A stretch of DNA of 64,000 nt from Marinospirillum insulare DSM 21763. GTDB taxonomy: Bacteria; Pseudomonadota; Gammaproteobacteria; Pseudomonadales; Halomonadaceae. Location of the stretch: positions 1 through 64,000 of the forward strand of contig NZ_JMLW01000007.1 in NCBI RefSeq assembly GCF_000686905.1, in the 5' to 3' direction. The position numbers and the translations under genes are program-made. Each line of letters starts with the position of its first letter. The stretch's first letter is position 1. Under the pieces are notes generated by a model, which saw only the letters and a list, made by a program, of their open reading frames with translations, was not told the origin of the DNA and searched no databases. This document shows, one piece after another, positions 1-8,693 of the stretch.

Positions 1-243
1 AACAACACCCCAAATAGGCTCAATAAAGCGTTTTTTTGAGCGTTGTTTGATCCTTTCTTCGGTAAATTCGTGAGCCTGTTTAGGCCGATATCCACGTTTG
101 CCTGTATTACGTTTAAGCTCTCGACTAATGGTTGATTTGTGAACACCAAGCGTTTTAGCGATCTCAGTTTGGGTTAAATTGTTATCAAGCAGGGCAGATA
201 TTTGGTATCGTTGCTCTCTGGTGAGCTGTGTGTAGTGTCTCAT
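1..243 (-). CDS. IS30-family transposase, N-terminal part (cut by window edge)
   Basis: An open frame of 81 codons runs from an ATG at 243 off the left edge. It begins MRHYTQLTREQRYQI, followed by a helix-turn-helix containing TQTEIAKTLGVHKSTISREL and then KRNTGKRGYRPKQA. This is the typical IS30-family DNA-binding N-terminus (HTH_38 type), which recognises the terminal inverted repeats. The DDE catalytic core is outside the window, so I cannot say whether the transposase is intact. No frameshift is seen in the visible part. Confidence 0.9.
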   Translation of the reverse strand, partial: MRHYTQLTREQRYQISALLDNNLTQTEIAKTLGVHKSTISRELKRNTGKRGYRPKQAHEFTEERIKQRSKKRFIEPIWGVV

Positions 244-309
244 GTTTGCTTCTCATTCTTGGTCGATTGAAAAGCATAAGATGCTACAGCAGCTTGCCAT
301 CCAATCCTA

Positions 310-342
310 GTTTAATGAGTTGCACTTGAGAGTTGAATCCAG
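310..342 (-). repeat. Terminal inverted repeat of the IS30-family element
   Basis: Read on the minus strand this segment starts CTGGATTCAACTCTCAAGTG and continues GCAACTC. GATTCAA and GCAAC match, in order and spacing, the terminal repeat of IS30 as I remember it. It lies about 70-100 bp upstream of the transposase start, the usual place. The partner repeat is outside the window, so the call rests on family resemblance and position. Confidence 0.6.
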
Positions 343-778
343 GTACCAAAACATCTTAGTCGCTATTGATCTATCTGAAGATTCACGCAAAGTATTAATG
401 CGCGCCAAAGAAATTGCTGCACGTAACCAAGACGCAAAACTATCTGTTGTTCATACGCTAGAACCTTTAGGCTTTGCTTATGGCGGCGACATCCCTATGG
501 ATTTAACCAGCATACAAGACCAACTAGACTCCCATGCTCGTACCCGCTTAAAAGAGCTGCTAGATGATATTGATATTCCTGAAGAAAACCAGCATGTGTT
601 GGTAGGTATGCCAGACACAGAAACACATCGGTTAGCCAACGAAAAAGATATTGATCTAATTGTTGTAGGTAGCAATGGTCGCCATGGCTTCCAACTACTT
701 CTAGGCTCAGTTTCTACCGGTGTTTTACACGGCGCACCCTGTGATGTTCTTGCCGTTAGAGTTGGCAAAAAAAGTTAA
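320..778 (+). CDS. Universal stress protein (UspA family) with IS-derived start
   Basis: Predicted cytoplasmic protein of up to 152 residues with a single Usp domain (Rossmann-like alpha/beta fold). The core begins RYQNILVAIDLSEDSRK and ends VVGSNGRHG followed by LLGSVSTGVL and APCDVLAV. The last part resembles the nucleotide-binding GxxG-(8-9)-G(S/T) motif of ATP-binding Usp proteins. The only in-frame start upstream of the core is TTG, at 320 or 326, and it lies inside the IS30 terminal repeat. The first seven or so residues are therefore encoded by the insertion sequence and the native start codon appears to have been removed. Whether it is expressed depends on a promoter in the IS tip. 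A hairpin terminator follows at 811. The family is clear; the partner and trigger are unknown. Confidence 0.8.
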   Translation: MHLRVESRYQNILVAIDLSEDSRKVLMRAKEIAARNQDAKLSVVHTLEPLGFAYGGDIPMDLTSIQDQLDSHARTRLKELLDDIDIPEENQHVLVGMPDTETHRLANEKDIDLIVVGSNGRHGFQLLLGSVSTGVLHGAPCDVLAVRVGKKS

Positions 779-810
779 GTCAACTGAAATACTGGTTAAC
801 AGTTTAACAC

Positions 811-840
811 CTGCGGCTCATTTGTAGCCGCAGTTTTTTT
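811..840 (+). terminator. Rho-independent terminator after usp, abutting tusA
   Basis: Perfect 8-bp stem CTGCGGCT/AGCCGCAG with a 7-base loop, followed by seven T (834-840). The tusA ribosome binding site starts on the next base, so any transcript covering tusA from upstream must read through this hairpin. Confidence 0.9.
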
Positions 841-850
841 GGAAAGGTTT

Positions 851-1093
851 ATGAATAAAGCAGTAGTTGAGCATCAGCACTTATTAGATACTTCGGGGCT
901 TTACTGCCCAGAACCTATAATGCTGCTGCACAAAAAATTGGATGAGATGTTAACAGGAGAGGTCTTGCTATTAATTGCTACTGACCCAGCTACAACCAGA
1001 GACGTACCTAAATTTTGTCAATTTTTGAAACATAATTTAGTCGATCAACAAGAGGATCAGCAGCACTACCGCTATTGGCTTAAAAAAGCCTAG
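851..1093 (+). CDS. tusA: Sulfur carrier protein TusA
   Basis: An 80-residue cytoplasmic protein of the TusA/SirA family, close to the usual length of about 81. The hallmark LDTSGLYCPEPIMLL lies at residues 12-26, with the persulfide-carrying cysteine in CPEP. Downstream, ATDPATTRDVPKFC and the tail YRYWLKK match TusA. In E. coli TusA accepts sulfur from IscS and passes it to TusBCD for 2-thiouridine modification of tRNA. I chose ATG 851, preceded by GGAAAGG, over the upstream TTG at 839, which would sit in the terminator T-tract. There is no tusBCD nearby. The start codon is 10 bp past the usp terminator, so expression needs read-through or a promoter inside usp. Confidence 0.92.
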   Translation: MNKAVVEHQHLLDTSGLYCPEPIMLLHKKLDEMLTGEVLLLIATDPATTRDVPKFCQFLKHNLVDQQEDQQHYRYWLKKA

Positions 1094-1109
1094 TAAGTTA
1101 ATAAATGGT

Positions 1110-2345
1110 TTAGTATTCAACCTCACCCATAACTTCATTTGTCCATTTCTGGCTTTCTAACCAAGCTTTATTTAACCTAGTGACCAACTCTGGAGACTTA
1201 CCATTTAACTGAGCATGCTCGAAGGCTATCACTAGATTGAGCAGCTTACCTAAGCGGCCCTCACGCAGTAAAATTGCATTTTTTATTTCTTGCGACAAAG
1301 GCAACTGCTCCATTAGCTCTGACATTTCCATTGCCATGAGCAAATCCATCATCGACATTAAACCTAACATAAACGCAGATCGGGGATTAATATCACTGGT
1401 TTCGCTAGCTATAATTTGACACATTTCTGCACGTGTTAAGGCTTGAGGCAAAAGTAAACGACTGGCAGGTCCATTATTAGCCAACATAACCGTAGTAACT
1501 ATACTGCGAACCCTATCTAAGCCAAGTGTGTTCAAAGCTTGGTGGATGGTAGTAATTTCATTTCTACGGCGAAAAGCAGCTGAGTTAACGTATTTAAGCA
1601 GCATAAAAGTTAACTGAGGGTCTTGTGCAATGTAGTTTTCTAATAGCTCATAGTCAGGCTCTTCAGTTTGCAGTTCTGAAAGAATACGTATTTGTGCGCC
1701 ATGGTTATTAGCTCGGCCTTTGCGTGAAGTTTCTTTATGCACTTCAGGGCGAGCATAAAAATAACCCTGAAACATTTCAAAACCCATTTGTTTGTAATGG
1801 TTAAAGCTCTCTAAGTCTTCAACTTTTTCAGCTAAGAGGCGGATACCACGACTTTTGTATTCGGCGATATCTTCTTCAAGAACAGGCTCAAAAAGATCTA
1901 CCTTGATAATGGTTGCTACATCTAATAAAGGGCGGGTTTCATCATTAAGAATAAAGTCATCGAGCGCTACATCGTAACCTAGTTTACGCACCTTCTTTAA
2001 GGCTTCTACAATTTCAGGTTCACCAGTGACGCTTTCTAACACTTCAACAACCACTTGATCCGGGTGGGGCGGCAGTAATTCCGGCTTAAGAATCCACTCT
2101 TTTGGCGCATTAAAGAATAGTTTACGATTACCTATGAGGTTCTCTATGCCGTTTTCTAAAAAAGTAGCATTAATAACCCTCGCGGTCGCCATAAGGTCAT
2201 CATCAACCTGTGCAAAGGTTGCTGTTGCACTAGAACGATAAAGCAGCTCATCTGCAACATGCCTCATTTCTGCATCACATATAGGTTGTAATGCAATGCA
2301 GTAATTTTCTTCAGCTACAGATTCAACATCCTTTGTTTCGCTCAT
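1110..2345 (-). CDS. EAL-HDOD signalling protein (YuxH/CdgJ type)
   Basis: A 411-residue soluble protein with an N-terminal EAL-like domain (about 10-200) and a C-terminal HDOD domain (about 210-400). The EAL signature is altered: EVLESVTG replaces the EAL loop and DDFILN replaces DDFGTG, while IIKVDLF, AEKVED and QGYFYARPE are still recognisable. HDOD shows ILSELQTEE, DPQLTFMLLKYVNS and HQALNTLGLDRVRS. Proteins of this architecture usually lack c-di-GMP phosphodiesterase activity and act as regulators, for example CdgJ in Vibrio motility. The gene is divergent from the HD-GYP protein at 2646 and ends 16 bp from the tusA stop (convergent). Lack of catalysis is inferred from the changed motifs. 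Confidence 0.85.
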   Translation of the reverse strand: MSETKDVESVAEENYCIALQPICDAEMRHVADELLYRSSATATFAQVDDDLMATARVINATFLENGIENLIGNRKLFFNAPKEWILKPELLPPHPDQVVVEVLESVTGEPEIVEALKKVRKLGYDVALDDFILNDETRPLLDVATIIKVDLFEPVLEEDIAEYKSRGIRLLAEKVEDLESFNHYKQMGFEMFQGYFYARPEVHKETSRKGRANNHGAQIRILSELQTEEPDYELLENYIAQDPQLTFMLLKYVNSAAFRRRNEITTIHQALNTLGLDRVRSIVTTVMLANNGPASRLLLPQALTRAEMCQIIASETSDINPRSAFMLGLMSMMDLLMAMEMSELMEQLPLSQEIKNAILLREGRLGKLLNLVIAFEHAQLNGKSPELVTRLNKAWLESQKWTNEVMGEVEY

Positions 2346-2645
2346 TTTATTAGCCCACCCGCTTGTAGTTACCGAAATTACAAAACAAACAATTGTTTTA
2401 AGTCAAAATAAGACGCTGCTTAATTAATGTTTTCTAGTATATAAAAAATAACTCCAATAATCCATAACATCATTTAACACAAAGTTGCATAAAGAAGCTT
2501 ACCAAATACACCTTTATGCCTCTATCTTCATTAAAATATAAATACTACAAGAACAAACACGGATCAAGGAAAAAAATACACCTTCAATGTAGGTTAGGCG
2601 CTATTCTAGCTAGTAGCTTGTATTTTTTTATTGAGAACGACATAA
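2346..2645. other. 300-bp divergent promoter region
   Basis: Non-coding AT-rich spacer between the divergent EAL-HDOD and HD-GYP genes, so it must hold at least two promoters. The only clear structure is the 12-bp perfect palindrome AAACAATTGTTT at 2387-2398, close to the EAL-HDOD side. I do not see a confident -35/-10 pair, hairpin or small ORF. Confidence 0.5.
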
Positions 2646-3812
2646 ATGCTTGAAAAAATTCGCCCAAGTGAATTAACCGTTGGCAAGAAAACAACACTAG
2701 ATATTTATACTAGAGGCGGACGCTTGCTCCTTTCTCGTGGAGCAATGATAAGTAACGAACAACAAATAGAAATTCTTATGCAGCGGGGCTTGGTAAAAAG
2801 AGATCCTAATGACCGAGTTGATTACAGCAGTGAATTTAAACCTTTTCGTTACTCCAACAATGTTAATCCTTTTTTAGAAATTATCGAACTAGAAGACCAG
2901 TTAGGAAAAGCTTTTAGCCATATTAAAAGTGGCAATTCTGCTGCTCCTGAATTGTTTTTTAGAGATATACGCAATATATGCAGCCAACTACTCGGTTTAG
3001 CTGAAAGATCACCTGAAGCCTTGTTAGGTACTGTTCATTGGCCGCGTGAAGAAAAAAGCAATTATAGCCTTCACCATCCTATTCAATGCGCGATTTTAAT
3101 TGCAGTGGTAGCCACCAGATTAAAAATTCATGGTGAGCAACTGTTTAGCATTCTAGCCGCCGCCTTAACAGCTAACCTTGGCATGCTAACCATTCAAGAC
3201 AGGTTAAATAAACAAAAAACGCCTTTAACAGAAGATCAAATTCAGGCGGTACGCACTCATCCAGACAAATCAGTTGTGATGCTTGAGTCTATGGGCATTC
3301 GTGACCCTATGTGGATTAGAGCAGTTTTACACCACCACGAACGCTTAGATGGCAGTGGCTATCCTCAGGGCCTTAAAGGTGAAGCCATCTGTAATGAAGC
3401 CAAGCTAGTTGCTTTAGCCGATATTTATATTGCCCTTATAGGTAGGCGTGAATACCGCCAGGCCTTACCTGTTAAATTTGCCTTAAAAAAAATATTCAGT
3501 GAACGGGGCACCTTAGTTGGCCCAGCATTAACTAAGTTGTTTTTAAATCAAATAGGTATTTACCCACCTGGCACAGCAGTCAAGCTTCAAAATGGTGATA
3601 CTGCAGTGGTCACGCAACGAGGTGAAAATATCTCTCAACCCATCTGTGCGGGCATTCGTGCTATAAGTGGTCAGGTGTATATGCACCCCCCACCTCGCGA
3701 TACACGTCTACCTGAATATGAAATAGTTGAAGTATTATCTAGCGATATTCTAAAGTCTCTGCAACCCTTTCTTTTTTGGGGTGTGCATGTGCGCAAGGCC
3801 GTTGAGCTTTAA
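2646..3812 (+). CDS. HD-GYP domain protein with degenerate metal site
   Basis: A 388-residue cytoplasmic protein. The N-terminus resembles the DUF3391-like segment that precedes many HD-GYP domains (MLEKIRPSELTVGKKTTLDI). The HD-GYP domain spans about 130-310. The GYP part is well kept (HHHERLDGSGYPQGLKG), but the HD part reads LTANLGM where active enzymes have LHDIGK, so the H and D metal ligands are replaced by A and N. The later DxFDAL stretch reads DIYIALIGRREYR. HD-GYP enzymes hydrolyse c-di-GMP; this copy is probably inactive and may act as a c-di-GMP sensor or scaffold (inference). It is divergent from the EAL-HDOD protein. The start ATG is the first residue of the conserved N-terminus. 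Confidence 0.85.
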   Translation: MLEKIRPSELTVGKKTTLDIYTRGGRLLLSRGAMISNEQQIEILMQRGLVKRDPNDRVDYSSEFKPFRYSNNVNPFLEIIELEDQLGKAFSHIKSGNSAAPELFFRDIRNICSQLLGLAERSPEALLGTVHWPREEKSNYSLHHPIQCAILIAVVATRLKIHGEQLFSILAAALTANLGMLTIQDRLNKQKTPLTEDQIQAVRTHPDKSVVMLESMGIRDPMWIRAVLHHHERLDGSGYPQGLKGEAICNEAKLVALADIYIALIGRREYRQALPVKFALKKIFSERGTLVGPALTKLFLNQIGIYPPGTAVKLQNGDTAVVTQRGENISQPICAGIRAISGQVYMHPPPRDTRLPEYEIVEVLSSDILKSLQPFLFWGVHVRKAVEL

Positions 3813-3847
3813 AATAACAATTAAAAAAACGCTTAAAAAAGACCAAA

Positions 3848-3873
3848 AAAATCCCCGCCTAGGCGGGGATTTT
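3848..3873. terminator. Bidirectional terminator between the HD-GYP gene and rpsA
   Basis: Perfect palindrome with core ATCCCCGCCTAGGCGGGGAT, an A-run on its left and a short T-run on its right. It sits between two convergent genes and can stop transcription both ways. The longer tract serves the minus strand (rpsA). Confidence 0.9.
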
Positions 3874-3901
3874 GGTTACTAAGCTTAATTATAAATAAGT
3901 C

Positions 3902-5569
3902 TTAGTTGTTTTCCATTTTTTGCTTGATTAGGTCACCGATAGTGGTTGGACCTGCAAGCTCAGCCTGGGCTTCGCGCTGAGTGGCAACGGCCTGTTCAGC
4001 TTCAACCTTATCTTTGGCTTTAATAGACAAGCTAATCACACGGTTCTTACGATCAACGTTGATAATACGTGCTTCAACTTCGTCGCCTTCTTTTAGAGCG
4101 TTACGTGCATCTTCTACACGCTCTGCGCTAATTTCAGAAGCTTTTAGAACAGCTTGAACTTCATCTGTTAGGTCAACAACGGCTTCTTTAGCTTCTACAG
4201 CAGAAACCTTACCTTTAACGATAGAGCCTTTATCGTTTAGTGCTAGGAACTCATTGAAAGGATCACTTTCAAGTTGCTTAACACCTAGAGAGATACGCTC
4301 ACGCTCTGGGTCAATCGAAAGAATGATGGTTTCAACTTCTTCACCTTTCTTGAACTTGCGAACTGCTTCTTCGCCAGTGTCGTTCCAAGAAATATCAGAC
4401 AAGTGAACTAGACCGTCGATACCACCATTTAAGCCAACAAAGATACCAAAGTCAGTGATTGACTTGATAGCGCCAGAAACTTTGTCGCCTTTGTTGTATT
4501 TGCTTGAGAACTCTTCCCAAGGATTAGGACGGCACTGTTTGATACCTAGAGAAATACGACGACGCTCTTCATCGATATCTAGAATCATGACTTCTACTTC
4601 GTCACCTAGGTTTACAACCTGCTTAGGATTAACGTTTTTGTTAGTCCAGTCCATTTCAGACACGTGTACTAAACCTTCAACGCCTTCTTCTAGCTCAGCA
4701 AAGCAACCGTAATCAGTTAGGTTAGTAATGCGTGCTTTAATGATAGAAGACTCGGGGTAACGTGCTTTAATTTGAATCCATGGATCTTCACCTAGCTGCT
4801 TAAGACCTAGGGATACACGGTTACGCTCACGGTCAAACTTAAGTACTTTAACGTTAATTTCATCGCCAACAGCAACAATCTCAGAAGGATGCTTAATGCG
4901 TTTCCAAGCCATGTCGGTGATGTGTAGTAGACCGTCTACGCCACCCAAGTCAACGAAGGCACCGTAGTCTGTAAGGTTCTTAACAATACCCTTAACTTCT
5001 TGGCCTTCGGCTAGGTTAGCTAGCAGCTCTTCACGCTCTGCAGAGTTTTCTGCTTCTAGTACGGCACGACGTGAAACAACTACGTTGTTACGCTTAGCGT
5101 CTAGCTTGATTACTTTGAAATCTAGTTCTTTGTTTTCAAGGTGTGCTGTGTCACGTACAGGACGCACATCAACTAATGAACCAGGTAGGAAGGCACGGAT
5201 GGTATTGATTTCAACTGTAAAGCCACCCTTGACCTTGCCATTGATAATACCCTTGACGATTTCGCTCTTCTCGAAAGCTTCTTCTAGCTCAATCCAAGAT
5301 TCAGCACGACGTGCTTTCTCACGGGATAGACGGGTTTCACCAAAACCGTCTTCTACAGTTTCTAGTGCAACCAATACTTGTGAGCCAACGGTTAGATCTT
5401 CAGTGCTTTCAAACTGATTACGGTGGATAACACCTTCCGACTTTAAGCCAGCATTAACGGTAACCCAGTCACCATCAACATCAACAATAGTGGCTTTAAT
5501 GATAGAGCCCACTTCCATATTGACTGTTTGCAAGCTTTCTTCAAAGAGTTCGGCAAAGGATTGTGTCAT
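3902..5569 (-). CDS. rpsA: 30S ribosomal protein S1
   Basis: A 555-residue protein, the usual length for gammaproteobacterial S1, starting [13 protein letters not shown]. Six S1/OB-fold repeats can be followed, with repeated signatures such as [40 protein letters not shown] and [20 protein letters not shown], each followed by a RISLGLKQ-type strand. S1 binds mRNA leaders and the small subunit and is needed to start translation of most mRNAs. It lies downstream of cmk, the conserved cmk-rpsA order. The ihfB gene that follows rpsA in E. coli is absent; a strong terminator and a c-di-GMP-type gene follow instead. Confidence 0.98.
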   Translation of the reverse strand: MTQSFAELFEESLQTVNMEVGSIIKATIVDVDGDWVTVNAGLKSEGVIHRNQFESTEDLTVGSQVLVALETVEDGFGETRLSREKARRAESWIELEEAFEKSEIVKGIINGKVKGGFTVEINTIRAFLPGSLVDVRPVRDTAHLENKELDFKVIKLDAKRNNVVVSRRAVLEAENSAEREELLANLAEGQEVKGIVKNLTDYGAFVDLGGVDGLLHITDMAWKRIKHPSEIVAVGDEINVKVLKFDRERNRVSLGLKQLGEDPWIQIKARYPESSIIKARITNLTDYGCFAELEEGVEGLVHVSEMDWTNKNVNPKQVVNLGDEVEVMILDIDEERRRISLGIKQCRPNPWEEFSSKYNKGDKVSGAIKSITDFGIFVGLNGGIDGLVHLSDISWNDTGEEAVRKFKKGEEVETIILSIDPERERISLGVKQLESDPFNEFLALNDKGSIVKGKVSAVEAKEAVVDLTDEVQAVLKASEISAERVEDARNALKEGDEVEARIINVDRKNRVISLSIKAKDKVEAEQAVATQREAQAELAGPTTIGDLIKQKMENN

Positions 5570-5782
5570 GTATTATTTACTCGATTTTAAATGTCTTTAA
5601 TGCGGCGAAATTGCCGCCCTCCACGCCACTAGCAAACGCGGGCCTGATTATTTTTATGTAGGAGTGTTAACGCTAGTTAAGCTTGGCAGAACTTTCAAAA
5701 GTGGATTCTGACAAACTATGACACCTACCCTACACAACCTCCATACTACTTAGACTACTAGAGCCACCTTAAGCGGAGGGGC
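5570..5782 (-). promoter_or_regulatory. rpsA leader region with hairpin
   Basis: A 213-bp gap between cmk and rpsA. The stretch just before the rpsA start forms a hairpin (GCGGC, 6-base loop, GCCGC at 5602-5617). In E. coli a structured rpsA leader mediates S1 autoregulation. A similar role is plausible from position, but I did not confirm homologous stems and cannot place the promoter with confidence. Confidence 0.4.
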
Positions 5783-6478
5783 TTAAGACACCAAGCCTCG
5801 GCTTTTAGCCTCAGCAAGAATTTGTTCGACAACCTGATCGATACTTAACAGCGTACTATCTAGCTGCAAGGCGTCTTCAGCAGGTTTTAGCGGTGCAGTT
5901 GAGCGACTCATATCCCGCTCATCCCGCTCTAAAATGTCATTTTTTAGGTCGCATAGTTTAGCAGCCACACCTTTAGACCGCAACTGCTCTAATCTGCGTC
6001 TAGCTCGCTCATCGGCACTAGCGGTTAAGTATATTTTCAAAGGTGCATTAGGGAAGACTACGGTACCCATATCGCGCCCATCACAGATAAGGCCAGGTAG
6101 GTCTGCAAAGTCTCTTTGTCTAGACAAAAGCGCTTCACGCACACCATTTAAAGCAGCCACTTGCGAGGCTAGCCCACCAACACGCTCTGTGCGCAGTTCA
6201 TGGCTAACATTCTCACCTTCTAACATCACTTGTACTAAGTCATCTTTGCCGGTAAGAAACTGCACATCTAAATGCTCTGCTAAAACACTCAGCGCCTGTT
6301 CATTATCTAAGGCCACACCATGGTGCTCGGCAGCTAAACCGACTAGGCGATAAAGCGCTCCTGAATCTAAAAGATGCCAGCCAAGTGCTTGTGCAAGGCG
6401 CATGCTTACCGTGCCTTTGCCTGCGCCGCCTGGCCCATCAAGTGTAATGACGGGTGCATTGCTTGTTGAGGAATTCAT
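5783..6478 (-). CDS. cmk: Cytidylate kinase
   Basis: A 231-residue cytoplasmic nucleotide monophosphate kinase that phosphorylates CMP and dCMP with ATP. The Walker A loop [10 protein letters not shown] lies near residue 15. The substrate region contains [15 protein letters not shown] and the later [23 protein letters not shown] is typical of Cmk. The LID region carries [10 protein letters not shown]. Length and order (cmk then rpsA) match the family. No frame damage is seen. Confidence 0.97.
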   Translation of the reverse strand: MNSSTSNAPVITLDGPGGAGKGTVSMRLAQALGWHLLDSGALYRLVGLAAEHHGVALDNEQALSVLAEHLDVQFLTGKDDLVQVMLEGENVSHELRTERVGGLASQVAALNGVREALLSRQRDFADLPGLICDGRDMGTVVFPNAPLKIYLTASADERARRRLEQLRSKGVAAKLCDLKNDILERDERDMSRSTAPLKPAEDALQLDSTLLSIDQVVEQILAEAKSRGLVS

Positions 6479-6565
6479 TAATTTACTCCCAAGTAACTCA
6501 GTAGCAGGCTTACTTACCGCTACTTTTTAGTGGGAGCTATTATACGCCCTAAGGTTACAATTGCA

Positions 6566-6979
6566 TTACTCAGGTTTTTTTTGCCAAGCTTGTAATAACT
6601 TTAACAACTCACCTTCAAAAGGCACTGCTTTTTGTGCTTTTTGATCTGTCACCACAAAGGTTACATCCGCATCTGCAATGAGTGTATCAGTGCCTTTTAG
6701 TTGTATTTTCTGTTGAATAAGCGCACTTTTATTACCGACTTTGGTAAGTTCGGTTAGCACTTCTAACTCTTCATTCATAAATGCACCCCGGCGAAAATTA
6801 ATATTAATATTCACCACCGCCATGCCTAAGCCAGACTTCATCAGCTCTTCTATGCCCGGTTGCTGCTCAAGAAAGTTCCAGCGTCCTTCTTCTAAAAACT
6901 CTAAATAACGCGCATTGTTTACATGGCTGTATAAATCTAAGTGATAACCACGAACTTTTATTGGGGTACGTGTTTGCAT
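6566..6979 (-). CDS. fadM: Long-chain acyl-CoA thioesterase FadM
   Basis: A 137-residue hotdog-fold protein. The N-terminus (KVRGYHLDLYSHVNNARYLE) is almost the same as I recall for E. coli FadM (YbaW), including the catalytic-region aspartate and HVNNARYLEF. VVNININFRR and VTFVVTDQKAQKAV also match. FadM hydrolyses long-chain acyl-CoA esters released during beta-oxidation. It is divergent from trkH, and the 164-bp gap between them carries an AAAC-N4-GTTT palindrome (7036-7049) of the PsrA type, which suggests fatty-acid control. Confidence 0.93.
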   Translation of the reverse strand: MQTRTPIKVRGYHLDLYSHVNNARYLEFLEEGRWNFLEQQPGIEELMKSGLGMAVVNININFRRGAFMNEELEVLTELTKVGNKSALIQQKIQLKGTDTLIADADVTFVVTDQKAQKAVPFEGELLKLLQAWQKKPE

Positions 6980-7035
6980 TTTTTACTCCTAACAAGTTAA
7001 TTTGCTCAGCAGTTTAGGCTTTTTAGACCAACTTT

Positions 7036-7049
7036 CAAACATGCGTTTA
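7036..7049. promoter_or_regulatory. Candidate PsrA-type operator before fadM
   Basis: CAAACATGCGTTTA fits the published PsrA box, (G/C)AAAC-N2-4-GTTT(G/C), except for its last base. It lies about 57-70 bp upstream of the fadM start on the fadM-trkH divergent region. psrA is in the same window (61586-62236) with a similar site before it. The assignment is inference; no binding data exist here. Confidence 0.45.
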
Positions 7050-7143
7050 TTTTTTTAGGATAAATTGCTCAGGAGTGACTGGTCACTTTGCTGCACTAGC
7101 GTTATCCTTGCAGGCTTAAACCAAGTGTCTTTCAAGGACTCGT

Positions 7144-8682
7144 ATGCTGCCTGCTTCAAGAGCTAACTTCGCACAAAAAGTTAGCCGTTCTAAACGTCGC
7201 CAAGAGATATCTATATTACGACAGGGGTTTGAGTGGATAGCACCACTCATTAAACTCTTAGGTCTGCTTCTTATCTTACTGGGTAGCTTCAAGCTTGCTC
7301 CAACACTACTTTTGGCTTTTCAAGGTGAAGGAGTTGAAACTAAAACCTTCTTCTACTCTATGCTGGTTACACTGGTTAGCGGCGGAGCCATGGTATTTAT
7401 TGGTTCGCTTGCTCCCTTCCATTTACGTGGCAGGCAAATCTTTTTATTAACTAGCCTTAGTTGGATTATCCTTAGCTTATTCTCTGCTTTACCCTTTATT
7501 TTTGGCCCTACTCAACTGCCTTTAGCCGATGCTATTTTCGAAAGCGTTTCTGGATTAACAACAACGGGAGCAACCATTCTTAGCGGCTTAGATGCAACCT
7601 CTCAAGGTATTTTGTTGTGGCGAGCCATTTTGCAGTGGCTAGGCGGTATAGGCATTATTGTTCTGGGCATGGCTATTCTGCCCTTTTTGCAGGTTGGGGG
7701 TATGCGTCTCTTCCAATCTGAATCGTCTGACTGGTCTGAAAAAGCTCTACCCCGCTCGGGCACCTTGGCTAAGGCCATAGGCAAGGTTTACGTGGGCTTA
7801 ACTACACTATGTATTCTTAGTTACTGGATAGCGGGCATGGAACCTTTTGATGCCCTTGTTCATGGTATGACCACCTCAGCAACGGGTGGCTTTTCTAATT
7901 ATGATGCATCAATGGGACAATTTGCAGCAACTAGCAGTATTCTGTGGATAGGTGTTGTTTTTATGTTTCTTGGCTCTTTACCTTTTGTGCTTTTTGTACA
8001 CATGATTCAAGGTAACCCCTTACCTATTTTTAAAGACAGTCAGGTCAGAGCCCTAGCCAAAATATTATTAAGCGCTGTGTTAATTATGTCCCTCTACCTT
8101 GCCACACAATTAGATTGGGATTGGTCTAAAGCGATTACTCAAGCCAGCTTTAATGTTGTTTCTATAGTCAGCACCACAGGATTTTCTTCAACTGACTATA
8201 ATGGCTGGGGTAACTTTGCAGTGCTGTTCTTTTTATACATTATGTTTATCGGTGGCTGCTCAGGTTCAACCAGTGGGGGTTTTAAGGTGTTTCGTCACCA
8301 GCTCTCTTTGGTGTTAATGCGCAACCAAATGATGACTCTACTTCACCCACGCGGCGTTTTTTCACAAAACTACAATGGTCGCCCTGTTCCTGATGACGTC
8401 ATTCGCTCTATGGTGGCTTTTGCTTTTTTCTTTTTTGCAACCATAGGCACCTTGGCTTTAGCCCTTTCTTTTATGGGGCTAGATTTTATTACTAGCTTTA
8501 CTTCTGCAGTCACTGCGGTTGCTAATATCGGTCCAGGACTGGGTAACACCGTTGGCCCAGCAGGTAATTTCTCCAGCTTGCCAGATTTAGGTAAATGGCT
8601 TATGAGCTTTGGCATGATTCTAGGCCGACTAGAAATTGTGACCTTTATGATTCTCTTCACTCGTGCCTTCTGGCGCACTTAA
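7144..8682 (+). CDS. trkH: Trk potassium transporter, membrane subunit TrkH
   Basis: A 512-residue inner-membrane protein with about ten to twelve hydrophobic segments. Four pore loops carrying the selectivity-filter glycine can be seen: [37 protein letters not shown] and [14 protein letters not shown]. TrkH moves K+ together with the cytoplasmic gating protein TrkA, encoded next. The N-terminus is about 30 residues longer than in many TrkH proteins ([10 protein letters not shown] before the first membrane segment), so the true start may lie a little downstream. The stop is followed at once by the trkA ribosome binding site, so the two genes form an operon. Confidence 0.96.
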   Translation: MLPASRANFAQKVSRSKRRQEISILRQGFEWIAPLIKLLGLLLILLGSFKLAPTLLLAFQGEGVETKTFFYSMLVTLVSGGAMVFIGSLAPFHLRGRQIFLLTSLSWIILSLFSALPFIFGPTQLPLADAIFESVSGLTTTGATILSGLDATSQGILLWRAILQWLGGIGIIVLGMAILPFLQVGGMRLFQSESSDWSEKALPRSGTLAKAIGKVYVGLTTLCILSYWIAGMEPFDALVHGMTTSATGGFSNYDASMGQFAATSSILWIGVVFMFLGSLPFVLFVHMIQGNPLPIFKDSQVRALAKILLSAVLIMSLYLATQLDWDWSKAITQASFNVVSIVSTTGFSSTDYNGWGNFAVLFFLYIMFIGGCSGSTSGGFKVFRHQLSLVLMRNQMMTLLHPRGVFSQNYNGRPVPDDVIRSMVAFAFFFFATIGTLALALSFMGLDFITSFTSAVTAVANIGPGLGNTVGPAGNFSSLPDLGKWLMSFGMILGRLEIVTFMILFTRAFWRT

Positions 8683-8693
8683 GGAGCTTAACC

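Larger units (their letters stand above)
1..343 (-). mobile_element. One end of an IS30-family insertion sequence
   Basis: The window opens inside an insertion sequence. It comprises the N-terminal part of an IS30-type transposase on the minus strand (start codon at 243) and, upstream of it, a non-coding tip ending near 342. The outermost bases read on the minus strand contain GATTCAA and then GCAAC in the same order as the terminal repeat I recall for IS30. The rest of the element lies left of the window, so its length, its other end and any target duplication cannot be seen. The exact outer boundary is uncertain by a few bases. Confidence 0.8.

Noticed and set aside
5085-5417. Open frame of 110 codons opposite rpsA
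   Set aside because: It is the complement of a highly conserved ribosomal protein gene, with serine/threonine-rich low-quality translation and no SD.
8595-8693. Longer start for trkA inside trkH
   Set aside because: The extension is out-of-frame trkH sequence; AAGGAG before GTG 8694 and the TrkA length decide the start.
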